The position numbers and the translations under genes were made by a program. 34,389 nucleotides of DNA from a virus: positions 1 to 34,389 of the IMG/VR virus record IMGVR_UViG_3300017991_000257; one strand, written 5' to 3'. The notes under the pieces are model-generated. The model was not told the origin of the DNA and did no database searches. It was given only the letters and a program-made list of their open reading frames with translations. Shown here piece after piece: positions 24,133-31,681 of the stretch (positions are counted from its first letter, which is position 1; each line of letters starts with the position of its first letter).

Positions 24133-24615
24133 ATGAACAACGCGAATGAAGGCACCGAGGGAAAAGGCGGGTTCGAACGGGTTCGGGTTTCGGGAGATTT
24201 CGTCGAACTCAAGACTACCGAATTTCGCGTCCGCGACGATTACGGCCGATTGGTTGGCGCGCGGACCGCAATCCGGGAAGTCACGTTCCGCCCCGCGAAC
24301 CGCGAAACCGACCGGCAATTCTATACCATGAAATCCCCCGCCCTGGTCCAGTTTTCGGTTGACGTCCGGGCCGCGCGGTTGCCGCGGTTGGGTTCGGAAT
24401 ATTTGCCCTACGGGGCCAGCCATAGGCATCTTTATTTCGACAACCTGGCCGACGCCCAGGCGAAGGCGGCCGAACTGGTCGAAAAGATGCGGAAACGCTA
24501 CGAAAAGAAATACGGCAAGCCGACGCCCCCGCCGGCCGCTCCGACCCCCGAACCCCCGACCCCCGGGGCGTTGGAATCGTCTTGCAAATCCTATATGGCA
24601 AGTTGCGGCCTGTAA
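24133..24615 (+). CDS. Early hypothetical protein
   Basis: This 160-residue protein is the first gene after the strong promoter. The N-terminal two thirds are mixed alpha/beta (TTEFRVRDDYGRLVGARTAIREVTFRPANRE...), followed by a Pro-rich linker (PTPPPAAPTPEPPTPG) and a short C-terminus (SCKSYMASCGL). No family is recognised. Position suggests an early, host-takeover type gene. Confidence 0.6.
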   Translation: MNNANEGTEGKGGFERVRVSGDFVELKTTEFRVRDDYGRLVGARTAIREVTFRPANRETDRQFYTMKSPALVQFSVDVRAARLPRLGSEYLPYGASHRHLYFDNLADAQAKAAELVEKMRKRYEKKYGKPTPPPAAPTPEPPTPGALESSCKSYMASCGL

Positions 24616-24627
24616 CCAACCCAAGAC

Positions 24628-24648
24628 GCCCCGGGGGTTTCCCGGGGC
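24628..24648 (+). promoter_or_regulatory. 5' leader hairpin 2
   Basis: GCCCCGGG (24628-24635) and CCCGGGGC (24641-24648) form an 8-pair stem with a 5-base loop in the 54-base gap before the next gene, followed by CAACAAAGAAAGGCGGGAAAA and ATG. The same leader text precedes the gene at 24133. Confidence 0.55.
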
Positions 24649-24669
24649 AACAAAGAAAGGCGGGAAAAG

Positions 24670-24939
24670 ATGAACAACGAAAAGAAAGCGGAACGGTTAG
24701 ACTTGGCGGCCGAGGCGTTGAACGCGTCCATGGCGCGGCGTTGCGGCGGGGTTTCCTTGGCCGAAACGGGCGCGGTTGCTACTATGCGCGAGGTCGCAAA
24801 GCAATTGCGGATTGAAAATGCCGAACTGCTGACCATTGCCCGGGATTTGGTTTTTGCCGCGGATGCCAAACTGTTAAGCGAACGGCACCGCGTAGTTGAG
24901 CGCGCCCGCGCCGCAATTGCCAAGGCCGACGGCAACTAA
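24670..24939 (+). CDS. Early hypothetical protein, helical
   Basis: This 89-residue protein is largely helical and Ala/Glu/Arg-rich (LDLAAEALNASMARR, ENAELLTIARDLVFAADAKLLSE). Its start repeats the leader pattern and begins MNNEKKAERL; the gene at 24133 also starts MNN. No family is recognised. Confidence 0.6.
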   Translation: MNNEKKAERLDLAAEALNASMARRCGGVSLAETGAVATMREVAKQLRIENAELLTIARDLVFAADAKLLSERHRVVERARAAIAKADGN

Positions 24940-24951
24940 CCAACCCAAGGC

Positions 24952-24972
24952 GCCCCGGGGGGTCCCCGGGGC
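24952..24972 (+). promoter_or_regulatory. 5' leader hairpin 3
   Basis: GCCCCGGGG (24952-24960) and CCCCGGGGC (24964-24972) form a 9-pair stem with a 3-base loop in the 51-base gap before the gene at 24991. It resembles the two hairpins upstream and follows the same CCAACCCAAG text after the preceding stop. Confidence 0.55.
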
Positions 24973-24990
24973 TAGGAAAGGCGCTAGACC

Positions 24991-25212
24991 ATGCAAATTT
25001 CAGTAGAACGGCAACCGGCGGGATATTGGGTCGGGGTTCGCTATGGCCGTCGCGGGCGCGTCCTGGGGGTATTAATGCGGCGCCCCCTGGGGGTTGCCCG
25101 CGCGTTGCCGGCGTTGCGCTATCTTATCCGCAAACGGCGCCCCCTGGCCGAAATCCGGGATTGGCAAACCAACGCCGACGTTTGGGCCGCTATCCGCGGG
25201 GAAAGGGGCTAG
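24991..25212 (+). CDS. Small basic early protein
   Basis: This 73-residue protein is Arg-rich (VRYGRRGRVLGVLMRRPLGVARALPALRYLIRKRRPLAE). Its strong positive charge suggests nucleic acid binding, but no family is recognised. ATG 24991 follows AAAGGCGCTAGACC and the gene stops 3 bases before the next start. Confidence 0.55.
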   Translation: MQISVERQPAGYWVGVRYGRRGRVLGVLMRRPLGVARALPALRYLIRKRRPLAEIRDWQTNADVWAAIRGERG

Positions 25213-25215
25213 ACC

Positions 25216-25704
25216 ATGCCCAATACCGAACATGGACAAGCGCGCGCGGTCCCCGGCGGGGAACGCGGCCCTAACGGCGAATGGTACAAGGGGGGCGCCT
25301 TTATCGCCACAACCGACGCCCCCAAGGCGCCGGCCCGCGTCGATTGCCGGACCCCCGAGCAAATCGCGCGGGACGCCGCGCGCCAGGCCGCGGACGCCGC
25401 GCGCGCCGCTAAATTTGCCGAATGGCTGGCGGCCCGGCGTCCGGTCCTGGAACCCTATTATAAACGATTCCTGGCCGTTCCCTATGGGGTTAGCGCCGAA
25501 CGTTGGGCGGATATGCTGGCGAACGGCAACGCCGGGTTTATTCCGAACCTTGCCCGGGAATTGCGGGATTGTGGCTATCTGACCCCGCGCCAGGCCCATT
25601 ATTTCGCCAGGGAAATCTATCCGGGTCGCGGCCGCGCGGATTCCGAAAAACGTTTCGACCTTGAGGACCTTTTGACCATGCAACCCGAAAGCGAAAGGCG
25701 CTAA
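25216..25704 (+). CDS. Early hypothetical protein
   Basis: This 162-residue protein has a flexible N-terminus, then helices (PEQIARDAARQAADAARAAKFAEWLAARRPVLEPYYKRF). The last 60 residues are helical and acidic. ATG 25216 has the same GAAAGGGGCTAGACC leader as its neighbour. No family is recognised. Confidence 0.6.
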   Translation: MPNTEHGQARAVPGGERGPNGEWYKGGAFIATTDAPKAPARVDCRTPEQIARDAARQAADAARAAKFAEWLAARRPVLEPYYKRFLAVPYGVSAERWADMLANGNAGFIPNLARELRDCGYLTPRQAHYFAREIYPGRGRADSEKRFDLEDLLTMQPESERR

Positions 25705-25705
25705 C

Positions 25706-25987
25706 ATGAAAACCCGAATGGTTAACCGAGTTAAGGACGCGCAAAAACGGAAAGCCGGTTTTGATTACTGGAAACTGATTGGGTTTCGCGACGGCAAGGC
25801 CGCGCGCCGTCTTTGCGTCCCCCGTTTCCTTTCCCTATCTTTCCAAAAGGCATATTCCCAAGGATACGAAATGGGGACGGCGGCGCCGCCGGCCCATGAA
25901 ACCCCGGGAACGGCCGAATTTGACGCGGCGCGCGCGGACGCGGCTACGGTTGCCCAGGCCGTCAAACTTTCGAAAATGGGGCGTTAG
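25706..25987 (+). CDS. Small hypothetical protein
   Basis: This 93-residue protein is basic at the start (MKTRMVNRVKDAQKRKAGFDYWKLIGFRDGKAARR) and Ala-rich at the end. No family or motif is recognised. It starts 1 base after the preceding stop in the same operon. Confidence 0.5.
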   Translation: MKTRMVNRVKDAQKRKAGFDYWKLIGFRDGKAARRLCVPRFLSLSFQKAYSQGYEMGTAAPPAHETPGTAEFDAARADAATVAQAVKLSKMGR

Positions 25988-25990
25988 ACC

Positions 25991-26308
25991 ATGCCTAAAA
26001 TCAGCATATCCACAAAGGCCGCCTGGCGGCCGCATTGGGGGCCGGCGCCGTTGCCTAACGGCGCGCGGGCCTGGGGGACCGTTACCGTTGCCGGCTACGA
26101 TACCGGCGCCCTGGTCGAAACCCGCGCCGGCGTCTATGTCCAGGGAAACGCCGGCAAATATCGGGCGTTGCCGCAACGTGAAATCTACCTGGCGTTGCGA
26201 CAGGCCCAAATAGCCCGCGTCAAGTCGCCGGCGCGCGCCATGGCATCCCGTCGCAACGGGCGCCGCGGCGGACGGCCGCGAACCAAGGACCGGGGGCCGG
26301 CCGCGTGA
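25991..26308 (+). CDS. Small protein with KSPA / GGRPR basic tail
   Basis: This 105-residue protein has a beta-rich N-terminal domain (residues 1-60) and ends with a basic tail: VKSPARAMASRR then GRRGGRPRTKD (about 77-100). GGRPR resembles an AT-hook core and the KSPAK-A-R-N-G-GGRPR arrangement recurs in small phage proteins, also in the gene at 27014 in part. It probably binds nucleic acid. Its stop overlaps the next start (GTGA). Confidence 0.5.
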   Translation: MPKISISTKAAWRPHWGPAPLPNGARAWGTVTVAGYDTGALVETRAGVYVQGNAGKYRALPQREIYLALRQAQIARVKSPARAMASRRNGRRGGRPRTKDRGPAA

Positions 26309-26964
26309 TTATCCTACTTGACGCAAGCGCTAAAAAGGTCCAGGCCGCCCGGGACAAATACGGGGATATATTCGGGCAATTGCTAGTCCCGGGAACGTGC
26401 AATAGCCTAACGGCGCGGCGCCTGGCGTCCCCCATAACGCCCCTGGGGTTGGATAATGGTTGCTATGCCGGCACGTTGGACCGGCGCGCCTGGATTGCCG
26501 GAATAAAGGCCGTTGCCGGGGACCCCGGATTAAAATTTGTTGCCATGCCGGACACCTGGGGGGACGCGCGCCGAACCTTGGAATTATTCACGATTGCCCG
26601 GGAATGGGTCCCCGCCGGCGTCCCCTTGGCATTAGTAGCCCAGGACGGGTTAGCGGACCTTTCGATACCATGGGACGAAATAAAGGCCGTTTTCCTTGGG
26701 GGTTCGGACGATTGGCGCGCGTCCCATGCCGCGGTTTGCGTCCTAAAGGCCGCGCGAATCCTTGGGAAATGGGTACACGTTGGGCGCGTCAATACGCCGG
26801 CCGCTATCCGGCGTTGGCGCCCCCTGGCCGATAGTTGCGACGGGTCCGGGGTTTCCCGATATGACGATATGCTACACCAGGCCGCCCGGGCCTTGACGGA
26901 CGCCGGCGACGACACGCCGGACCTTTTCGAATCAGAAAAAAATCTAACCGGACCCCTTGACTAG
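26305..26964 (+). CDS. DpdA-like (TGT-fold) candidate DNA 7-deazaguanine transferase
   Basis: This 219-residue protein resembles the phage DpdA group, related to queuine tRNA-ribosyltransferase, which inserts 7-deazaguanine bases into DNA and so blocks restriction. Visible pattern, in order: LGLDNGCY (48-54; D50), FVAMPD (78-83), LVAQDG (110-115), VFLGGSDDWR (129-138), HVGRVNTPAAIRR (158-170) and SCDGSGVSRYD (177-187). The zinc-binding cysteines of tRNA enzymes are absent, as in DpdA. The start is a GTG overlapping the preceding stop (GTGA). No preQ0 or archaeosine synthesis genes are seen in the window, so the base would have to come from the host or lie outside. It could be another TGT-like enzyme. 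Confidence 0.62.
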   Translation: MIILLDASAKKVQAARDKYGDIFGQLLVPGTCNSLTARRLASPITPLGLDNGCYAGTLDRRAWIAGIKAVAGDPGLKFVAMPDTWGDARRTLELFTIAREWVPAGVPLALVAQDGLADLSIPWDEIKAVFLGGSDDWRASHAAVCVLKAARILGKWVHVGRVNTPAAIRRWRPLADSCDGSGVSRYDDMLHQAARALTDAGDDTPDLFESEKNLTGPLD

Positions 26965-26985
26965 CCAACCGATTGGCTATAGATT
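26957..26985 (+). promoter_or_regulatory. Second sigma70-like promoter with embedded operator
   Basis: TTGACT at 26957-26962 and TAGATT at 26980-26985 are separated by 17 bases. The spacer starts with a perfect inverted repeat AGCCAA (26963-26968) and TTGGCT (26973-26978), with 4 bases between. Layout and -35 box are the same as at 24049, but the palindrome differs, so a related yet distinct repressor or a second operator class is suggested. It overlaps the end of the DpdA-like gene and reads into the gene at 27014. Confidence 0.75.
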
Positions 26986-27013
26986 GCCCGGAAACGCCGA
27001 AAGGATAGCGACA

Positions 27014-27352
27014 ATGCCGAACCCGGCCGACAACCCGAACCGGAAGGAAAGACGCAAGCGAACCGCGTTGGCGCGCGCCGCCGGCCTATTGGGGCGCCTG
27101 GGGGGGAAAGCCAGGTCCCCGGCGAAGACGGCCGCGGCCCGGGCTAACGCCAGGAAACCGCGCCGGCGCGGCGTCTTTACCTATTTTTGCGCGAATTGCG
27201 GCCATGACCGATTCGCGACGGCAAAGAAATCCGGGGGCGTCCGAACCCTGGTACGTTGCCGGCGTTGCGGGCAACTCCATGGGTATTGCCATAGGCCCAT
27301 AGATGAAACCAAAACGAAAAAGGACGCCGGCAAATGCAAGACGACCCGATAG
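27014..27352 (+). CDS. Small zinc-ribbon protein with basic N-terminus
   Basis: This 112-residue protein has a basic KRRTALARAAG...LGGKARSPAKTAAARANARKPRRR region (residues 15-52) and a zinc ribbon, CXXC at 59-62 and CXXC at 82-85 (ANCGHDRF, RCRRCGQ). It probably binds nucleic acid. I chose ATG 27014, because it has the ribosome binding site GAAAGGA. The frame is open back to 26957 through the promoter. Confidence 0.65.
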   Translation: MPNPADNPNRKERRKRTALARAAGLLGRLGGKARSPAKTAAARANARKPRRRGVFTYFCANCGHDRFATAKKSGGVRTLVRCRRCGQLHGYCHRPIDETKTKKDAGKCKTTR

Positions 27353-27471
27353 AGGAACTGATAAACCGAATCCTTGGGGGATTGGTCGCCGCTATGGTTT
27401 TCCTTGCGTTTTGCGGCGCGATGTATATTGCCGCTAGGATTATTCTTTTTGCCGCAACGAACCCCAACTAA
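27334..27471 (+). CDS. Small membrane protein (45 aa)
   Basis: This 45-residue ORF overlaps the end of the previous gene by 19 bases and has AAAAAGGA ahead of ATG 27334. It has one long hydrophobic segment (GLVAAMVFLAFCGAMYIAARIILFA, about residues 16-40) after an acidic N-terminus. It would sit in the membrane. Function is unknown: a holin or a superinfection-exclusion protein is possible but not supported. Confidence 0.5.
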   Translation: MQDDPIEELINRILGGLVAAMVFLAFCGAMYIAARIILFAATNPN

Positions 27472-27539
27472 CGAAAGGCCGCGCCGGCGGACCCGGCAAA
27501 CCCAATAGCCAAAAGCCACAACCAAAAGGAAATCGGCAA

Positions 27540-28133
27540 ATGGCAATCCTACAGGAACCCCCCGTTTCCATGAGTTCCCTATTTTGGGACCTTTCAAGCG
27601 AACCAATCCCCCCGCCCGGTACATACCTGGCGACCTGTATCGACGTCGTCGACAAGTTCGGGGTTTCGCGGCCGAAATACGAGGACCGCAACCAAACCGA
27701 AAAGGTCGATTTGACGGCGTTTCTTTTTGGCTTGCGCGACCAGGCCGGAACCCCGTTCCGAATCGCGACCCGTTCTATGCGGATTTCGATTAAGGACAAT
27801 TCCAACCTATACGGATTCCTCCGGTCCTGGTTGGGCCGCGCGCCCGTCGTCGGTTGGGATTACGTCGAAATGAAGGGGAAAAAGGCCCTGCTGACCGTCG
27901 ACCATGAAACCCGGCGCGACGGCACCAAATACGCAACAATCGTTACCGTTTCCCCCGTCCCCGCCGGCTACACGCAACCCGCGCCGGCACCCGCGGCGCC
28001 GTCGCCATTGCCGGCGCCCGCGGCCCCCTCGCCCGTCAACGTCGCGCCCCCGCCGGCCGCGCCGGCCCCGGCGCCCGCGTCCCAACCCCAGGCCGCCGAC
28101 CTTGGACCCGGCGAGGATAAGATACCGTTCTAA
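27540..28133 (+). CDS. Single-stranded DNA binding-like protein
   Basis: This 197-residue protein has an N-terminal beta-rich domain (residues about 25-140) and a long Pro/Ala-rich linker (about 142-185). Its final residues GEDKIPF match the acidic C-terminal tip of SSB proteins that recruits repair and replication partners. It lies at the head of the replication module. The fold is not confirmed from sequence. A replication protein with an SSB-like tail is likely. ATG 27540. Confidence 0.62.
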   Translation: MAILQEPPVSMSSLFWDLSSEPIPPPGTYLATCIDVVDKFGVSRPKYEDRNQTEKVDLTAFLFGLRDQAGTPFRIATRSMRISIKDNSNLYGFLRSWLGRAPVVGWDYVEMKGKKALLTVDHETRRDGTKYATIVTVSPVPAGYTQPAPAPAAPSPLPAPAAPSPVNVAPPPAAPAPAPASQPQAADLGPGEDKIPF

Positions 28134-28167
28134 CGCGGCTTGCCGCAAACCCGGGCCGGTTAGGCCC

Positions 28168-28200
28168 AACCCCCGGGGGGCGGGTGGCGCCCCCGGGGTT
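28168..28200 (+). promoter_or_regulatory. Long GC-rich hairpin before the nuclease gene
   Basis: The arms 28168-28182 and 28188-28200 are near-perfect complements (AACCCCC... and ...CGGGGTT, one bulge on the left) in the 93-base gap between two replication genes. It resembles the hairpins in the early region. No U-tract follows at once, so attenuation or mRNA processing is as likely as termination. Confidence 0.5.
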
Positions 28201-28226
28201 TCCCTAAACAAAAGGCAGGGGCAACC

Positions 28227-29030
28227 ATGGCTATCCTTTACAAGACGGAACGCGACAATTCGCATTGGTACACGCGCGACGGCAATCCGCAACATTTCAC
28301 CCCGGGCCGCAACGGAAAGGAACGGCCGGTATGGATTACCGACGCCCGGCGCCTGGGATTGTTGCCTAGCGTTACCAATATCCTGGGAATAATCGCAAAA
28401 CCCCAATTGGAAAACTGGAAACTAAAACAGGTCGCCATAGCGGCGTTGCGCAACCCCCGCGGCCAGGACGAACCCGAAGACTACTACATAGACCGTTTGG
28501 TGGAAATGTCCAAAATGGGCGTTAAGGACGCCGCGGACCTTGGAACTAGGGTCCATGCCGCATTGGACGCCGCATTGGCCGGCAACCCCTATCCCGACGA
28601 CCTGGCGCCATACGTTAGGCCCGTCGTCGAATGGCGGAACCAAACCGAAATAGAAATAACCGAAAGGGAAATCGTAGTAACGAACAACGCCGAAGGTTAC
28701 GCCGGCCGCGTCGACGTCCTTTTCAGTTACGGAAAATCCGGGATTGGAATCCTTGACTACAAGACGCGCAAGACTAAACCCGGCGAACCTTGCCAGGCTT
28801 ACGACGGACAGGCCGCGCAACTGGCGGCCTATGCCGCGGCGTACTACGGCGCCGAACGGTTGCAACGCGTCCTAATGGCTAATATTTTTATCTCGTCGAC
28901 CGAACCCGGGCGAATGGACGTTGTAAAGCACGACGACCCCGAACGGCATTACGCCTATTTCCTGGCGGCCGCGGCCGTATGGCGTTACGCCAAGGATTAC
29001 GACCCGCGAAAGGCAACCGGCAATGAATAG
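28227..29030 (+). CDS. PD-(D/E)XK nuclease (RecB / Cas4-like exonuclease)
   Basis: This 267-residue protein has the PD-(D/E)XK signature: H110 (GTRVHAAL), YAGRVDVLF (D163), GIGILDYKTRK (D177, K179) and QLAAYAAAY (Q198). These match phage and RecB-type nucleases used in recombination and end processing. It directly precedes DNA polymerase, with overlap of 8 bases. ATG 28227 follows AAAAGGCAGGGG. Confidence 0.85.
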   Translation: MAILYKTERDNSHWYTRDGNPQHFTPGRNGKERPVWITDARRLGLLPSVTNILGIIAKPQLENWKLKQVAIAALRNPRGQDEPEDYYIDRLVEMSKMGVKDAADLGTRVHAALDAALAGNPYPDDLAPYVRPVVEWRNQTEIEITEREIVVTNNAEGYAGRVDVLFSYGKSGIGILDYKTRKTKPGEPCQAYDGQAAQLAAYAAAYYGAERLQRVLMANIFISSTEPGRMDVVKHDDPERHYAYFLAAAAVWRYAKDYDPRKATGNE

Positions 29031-31020
29031 CGAACGGCGCCAACAATTGCTAGACCTTTCAACCGACGGCGGGGACGCCGCGGAAATAGCGACGGCGGAT
29101 TTGTTCGCGGAATTTGACGACAACCGGCCGGACCCGGGCTACCCCAAGGGGGCGCCCAGCCCCTGCCCGGCCGAATCCGACAACCCCCAGGGACCCGGGC
29201 CGGCCGGCCTATCCGAAATCCCCGAGATTCCCGACGGGGATTTCCCCCTGGCCCTGGATTTCGAAACCTACTACGACAAGGATTGCACGGTTAGCGAAAT
29301 GGGTTATTGGCGATACGCGCACCATCCCAAATTCCGGGTTTTGCTCGTCGGGTACGCGTACCGGCAACCCGGCGGGGATATACATTGCGGCGCCGTCGAC
29401 CCCCGGATTTTCCCCTGGGGGTCGATAACCGGGCGCCAGGTCCTGGCCCATAACGCCGCATTTGATATGGCCGTTTATTCCCGTTTAGCAGAAGATGGAA
29501 CGGCCCCCGCCGGCTACGAACCCCGGGAATGGATAGATACCGCGGCAATGTCGCGCTATTTCCAATGCCCCGGCGATTTGGCCGGCGCGGCCTTGGCTAT
29601 CCTGGGAACCGTCGTCGACAAGGCGCCGCGCGACAACGCCAAGGGGGCGACCATGGCGACCCCCGAATATGCCCGCTATTGCGCCCAGGACGCGCGCCTA
29701 TGCCTTGAACTTTGGGAATCCGCCGGCAAGTATTGGCCCACGGCCGAACGTCGAATTTCGGCCCTAACAATGGAAATTGGCCGGCGAGGAATCGCGGTCG
29801 ACCCGGCGGCCTGGCGGACCCTTGGCAAACTTACCGGCGACCTTGAAACCTTGGACGCGAGTTTCCCATGGTCGGGGACGGCCCCGCCGACGTCGCCAAA
29901 GGCGCTAAAGGACTATTGCGCGCTAAAGGGATTCGAACCCCCGGAATCCACGGACATTAAATCCCCGAAATTCATAACCTGGGCCGCAAATTCCCGCGGC
30001 GAAATCCGGGATTTGGTCGGCAAGATGCAGACCCGGCGAAGGCTAAACCGGCGGATTTCCGTATTGCGCGCCATGTATAACCGGACGTTCCCGACGCAAC
30101 CCGCCGGCGAAAGGCTGGAAACCTATCTAAAGTATTGCGGCGCCGCGCCTGGCCGATGGTCCGGCGGGGGCCGCGGCTGGAACCCCCAAAACATAAATTC
30201 CGATGGTGAATTTTGCGACGTCCGGGGATTTTTGGTCCCCGCCCCCGGAAAGGTTTTCGGGGTTATCGACCTGGCCCAAATTGAGGCCCGGATATTGCTA
30301 TGGCTGGCCGGCGACCATGACACCCTGGACCGAATCCGGGCGGGATTGGGCGTCTATGAGGCCCACGCCCGCGCAACCATGCATTGGACCGGGGGCGACC
30401 TAAAATCCGAAAACCCGAGGCTATACAAACTGGCAAAGGCCCGCGTTTTGGGCCTGGGATACGGTTGCGGCGCCGGTAAATTCGCCGTCGTCGCAAAGGC
30501 TATGGCCGGCCTTGACCTGGACCCCAAACTGGCCGCGTCTATCGTCCGCGACTATCGCAAGACAAACGCCCCGATTTGCGCGTATTGGGACAAACTGGAA
30601 AGCGAATGTATGGCGGCCGCCGGGACGCCGTCGCTAACGTTTGCGTCCGTCTTGCCGTCGGGACGGCAAATCCTATACCGAAACGTCAAGGTTACGGACA
30701 AGGGACCCGACAAAAAACCGGAATTGACCGCGGAACAGATAAAGGGGGAAAGGCCGGTCCGCCTATGGGGCGCCATATTGGCCGAAAACGCGGTCCAGGG
30801 GACGGCAAGGGACGTTTTCGCGGACCGTCTTTTGGCGTTGTCGGCGTCCGCGTTCCGCGCCGTCCTTTTGGTACATGATGAATACGTTTTGGAACTGGAC
30901 CAGGACCGCGCGCCGCAACTGCTGGAAACCGCTATGGCCATTGTCCGCAAAACGCCGGAATGGGCCGCGGATTTGCCCCTGGATTGTGAAGGGAAATTAA
31001 TGGAAAGGTACGCGAAATGA
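29023..31020 (+). CDS. DNA polymerase, family A
   Basis: This 665-residue protein has a DEDD 3'-5' exonuclease at the front (LALDFETYYDKD: D79, E81; VLAHNAAFDMAVYS; YARYCAQDARLCLELW) and a family A polymerase core. Motif A appears as VIDLAQIEARI (about residues 414-424), motif B as RVLGLGYGCGAGKF (about 472-486) and motif C as LLVHDEYVLEL (about 615-625). Motif A has DLAQIEAR in place of the usual DYSQIELR, a form found in other phage polymerases. It replicates the phage genome. It overlaps the nuclease gene upstream and the next gene as ATGA. Confidence 0.93.
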   Translation: MNSERRQQLLDLSTDGGDAAEIATADLFAEFDDNRPDPGYPKGAPSPCPAESDNPQGPGPAGLSEIPEIPDGDFPLALDFETYYDKDCTVSEMGYWRYAHHPKFRVLLVGYAYRQPGGDIHCGAVDPRIFPWGSITGRQVLAHNAAFDMAVYSRLAEDGTAPAGYEPREWIDTAAMSRYFQCPGDLAGAALAILGTVVDKAPRDNAKGATMATPEYARYCAQDARLCLELWESAGKYWPTAERRISALTMEIGRRGIAVDPAAWRTLGKLTGDLETLDASFPWSGTAPPTSPKALKDYCALKGFEPPESTDIKSPKFITWAANSRGEIRDLVGKMQTRRRLNRRISVLRAMYNRTFPTQPAGERLETYLKYCGAAPGRWSGGGRGWNPQNINSDGEFCDVRGFLVPAPGKVFGVIDLAQIEARILLWLAGDHDTLDRIRAGLGVYEAHARATMHWTGGDLKSENPRLYKLAKARVLGLGYGCGAGKFAVVAKAMAGLDLDPKLAASIVRDYRKTNAPICAYWDKLESECMAAAGTPSLTFASVLPSGRQILYRNVKVTDKGPDKKPELTAEQIKGERPVRLWGAILAENAVQGTARDVFADRLLALSASAFRAVLLVHDEYVLELDQDRAPQLLETAMAIVRKTPEWAADLPLDCEGKLMERYAK

Positions 31021-31376
31021 TTACGTCAAAGCCCTATTACCAACCCCTGTTCGACCATATGGCTAACGAACACAACCTAACCCTAATCGAATCGGAAATG
31101 GGCGAAATTTGTAGGGTCGTTGCAGAAATGGAAAGGAACGCCCCCAGGTCATTCCACGATTACCGTTGCGATTGCACCGAATGTAAATTGGGCCGGACCG
31201 TCGACCGTCTAACCGCGGAGTTTCGGCAATCCGAGGCCCGGAACCTGGCGATAGTCGCCCGTCTTAAAGCCGCGTTGGCGGCCGCGGCCAAATCCCCGAC
31301 GGACAAGGAACCCCTTAAAACGTTGCGAACCGCCGTCGCATTAATTATCGACCTTGAAGACAAGGCGCGGAGGTGA
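31017..31376 (+). CDS. Hypothetical protein with CXCXXC
   Basis: This 119-residue protein is helical with a CDCTECK motif (about residues 49-55), which may bind zinc, and a C-terminal helical region (ARNLAIVARLKAALAAAAKS). It overlaps the polymerase stop (ATGA). No family is recognised. Position in the replication module suggests a helper role. Confidence 0.55.
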   Translation: MITSKPYYQPLFDHMANEHNLTLIESEMGEICRVVAEMERNAPRSFHDYRCDCTECKLGRTVDRLTAEFRQSEARNLAIVARLKAALAAAAKSPTDKEPLKTLRTAVALIIDLEDKARR

Positions 31377-31384
31377 TAGAAACT

Positions 31385-31681
31385 ATGAAAACCATGTTTA
31401 CGCATAGTGAACTAATAACGAATAGTTTAGCAATAACCATAATGGAAGTATTAGGGGAGGTTGGGATTGTCGTTAGTGTTAGTTATGGACCCATGAAAAA
31501 CCCCGTTGGCGTTTACGAACGCCGATGGTCCGTACAATGCTTAAACACTACAAATAACGCCCAATTTGAACGGCCATACGCGGCGGAATCCTATCGCCAG
31601 GCCGTCGCCATTGCCGTTAACGAATGTAAAAAACGGGGATGGATTCCCGCGGACGTTGAGGATGTAGACACCCGCCCATGA
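31385..31681 (+). CDS. Hypothetical protein with AT-rich, atypical 5' half
   Basis: I choose ATG 31385, giving 98 aa, because the text GGAGGTGAT at 31369-31377, a full Shine-Dalgarno match, lies just upstream. An alternative GTG at 31373 would make it 102 aa and overlap the preceding stop. The first half is clearly more AT-rich than any neighbour (for example TTAGCAATAACC). The C-terminal part has SYRQAVAIAVNECKKRGW. No family is recognised. It ends ATGA-overlapping the primase gene. Confidence 0.6.
   Translation: MKTMFTHSELITNSLAITIMEVLGEVGIVVSVSYGPMKNPVGVYERRWSVQCLNTTNNAQFERPYAAESYRQAVAIAVNECKKRGWIPADVEDVDTRP

Noticed and set aside
29931-29955. A tRNA T-arm-like text (ATTCGAACCCCC) in the polymerase gene
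   Set aside because: No acceptor or anticodon stem pairs around it and it lies inside a conserved coding region.
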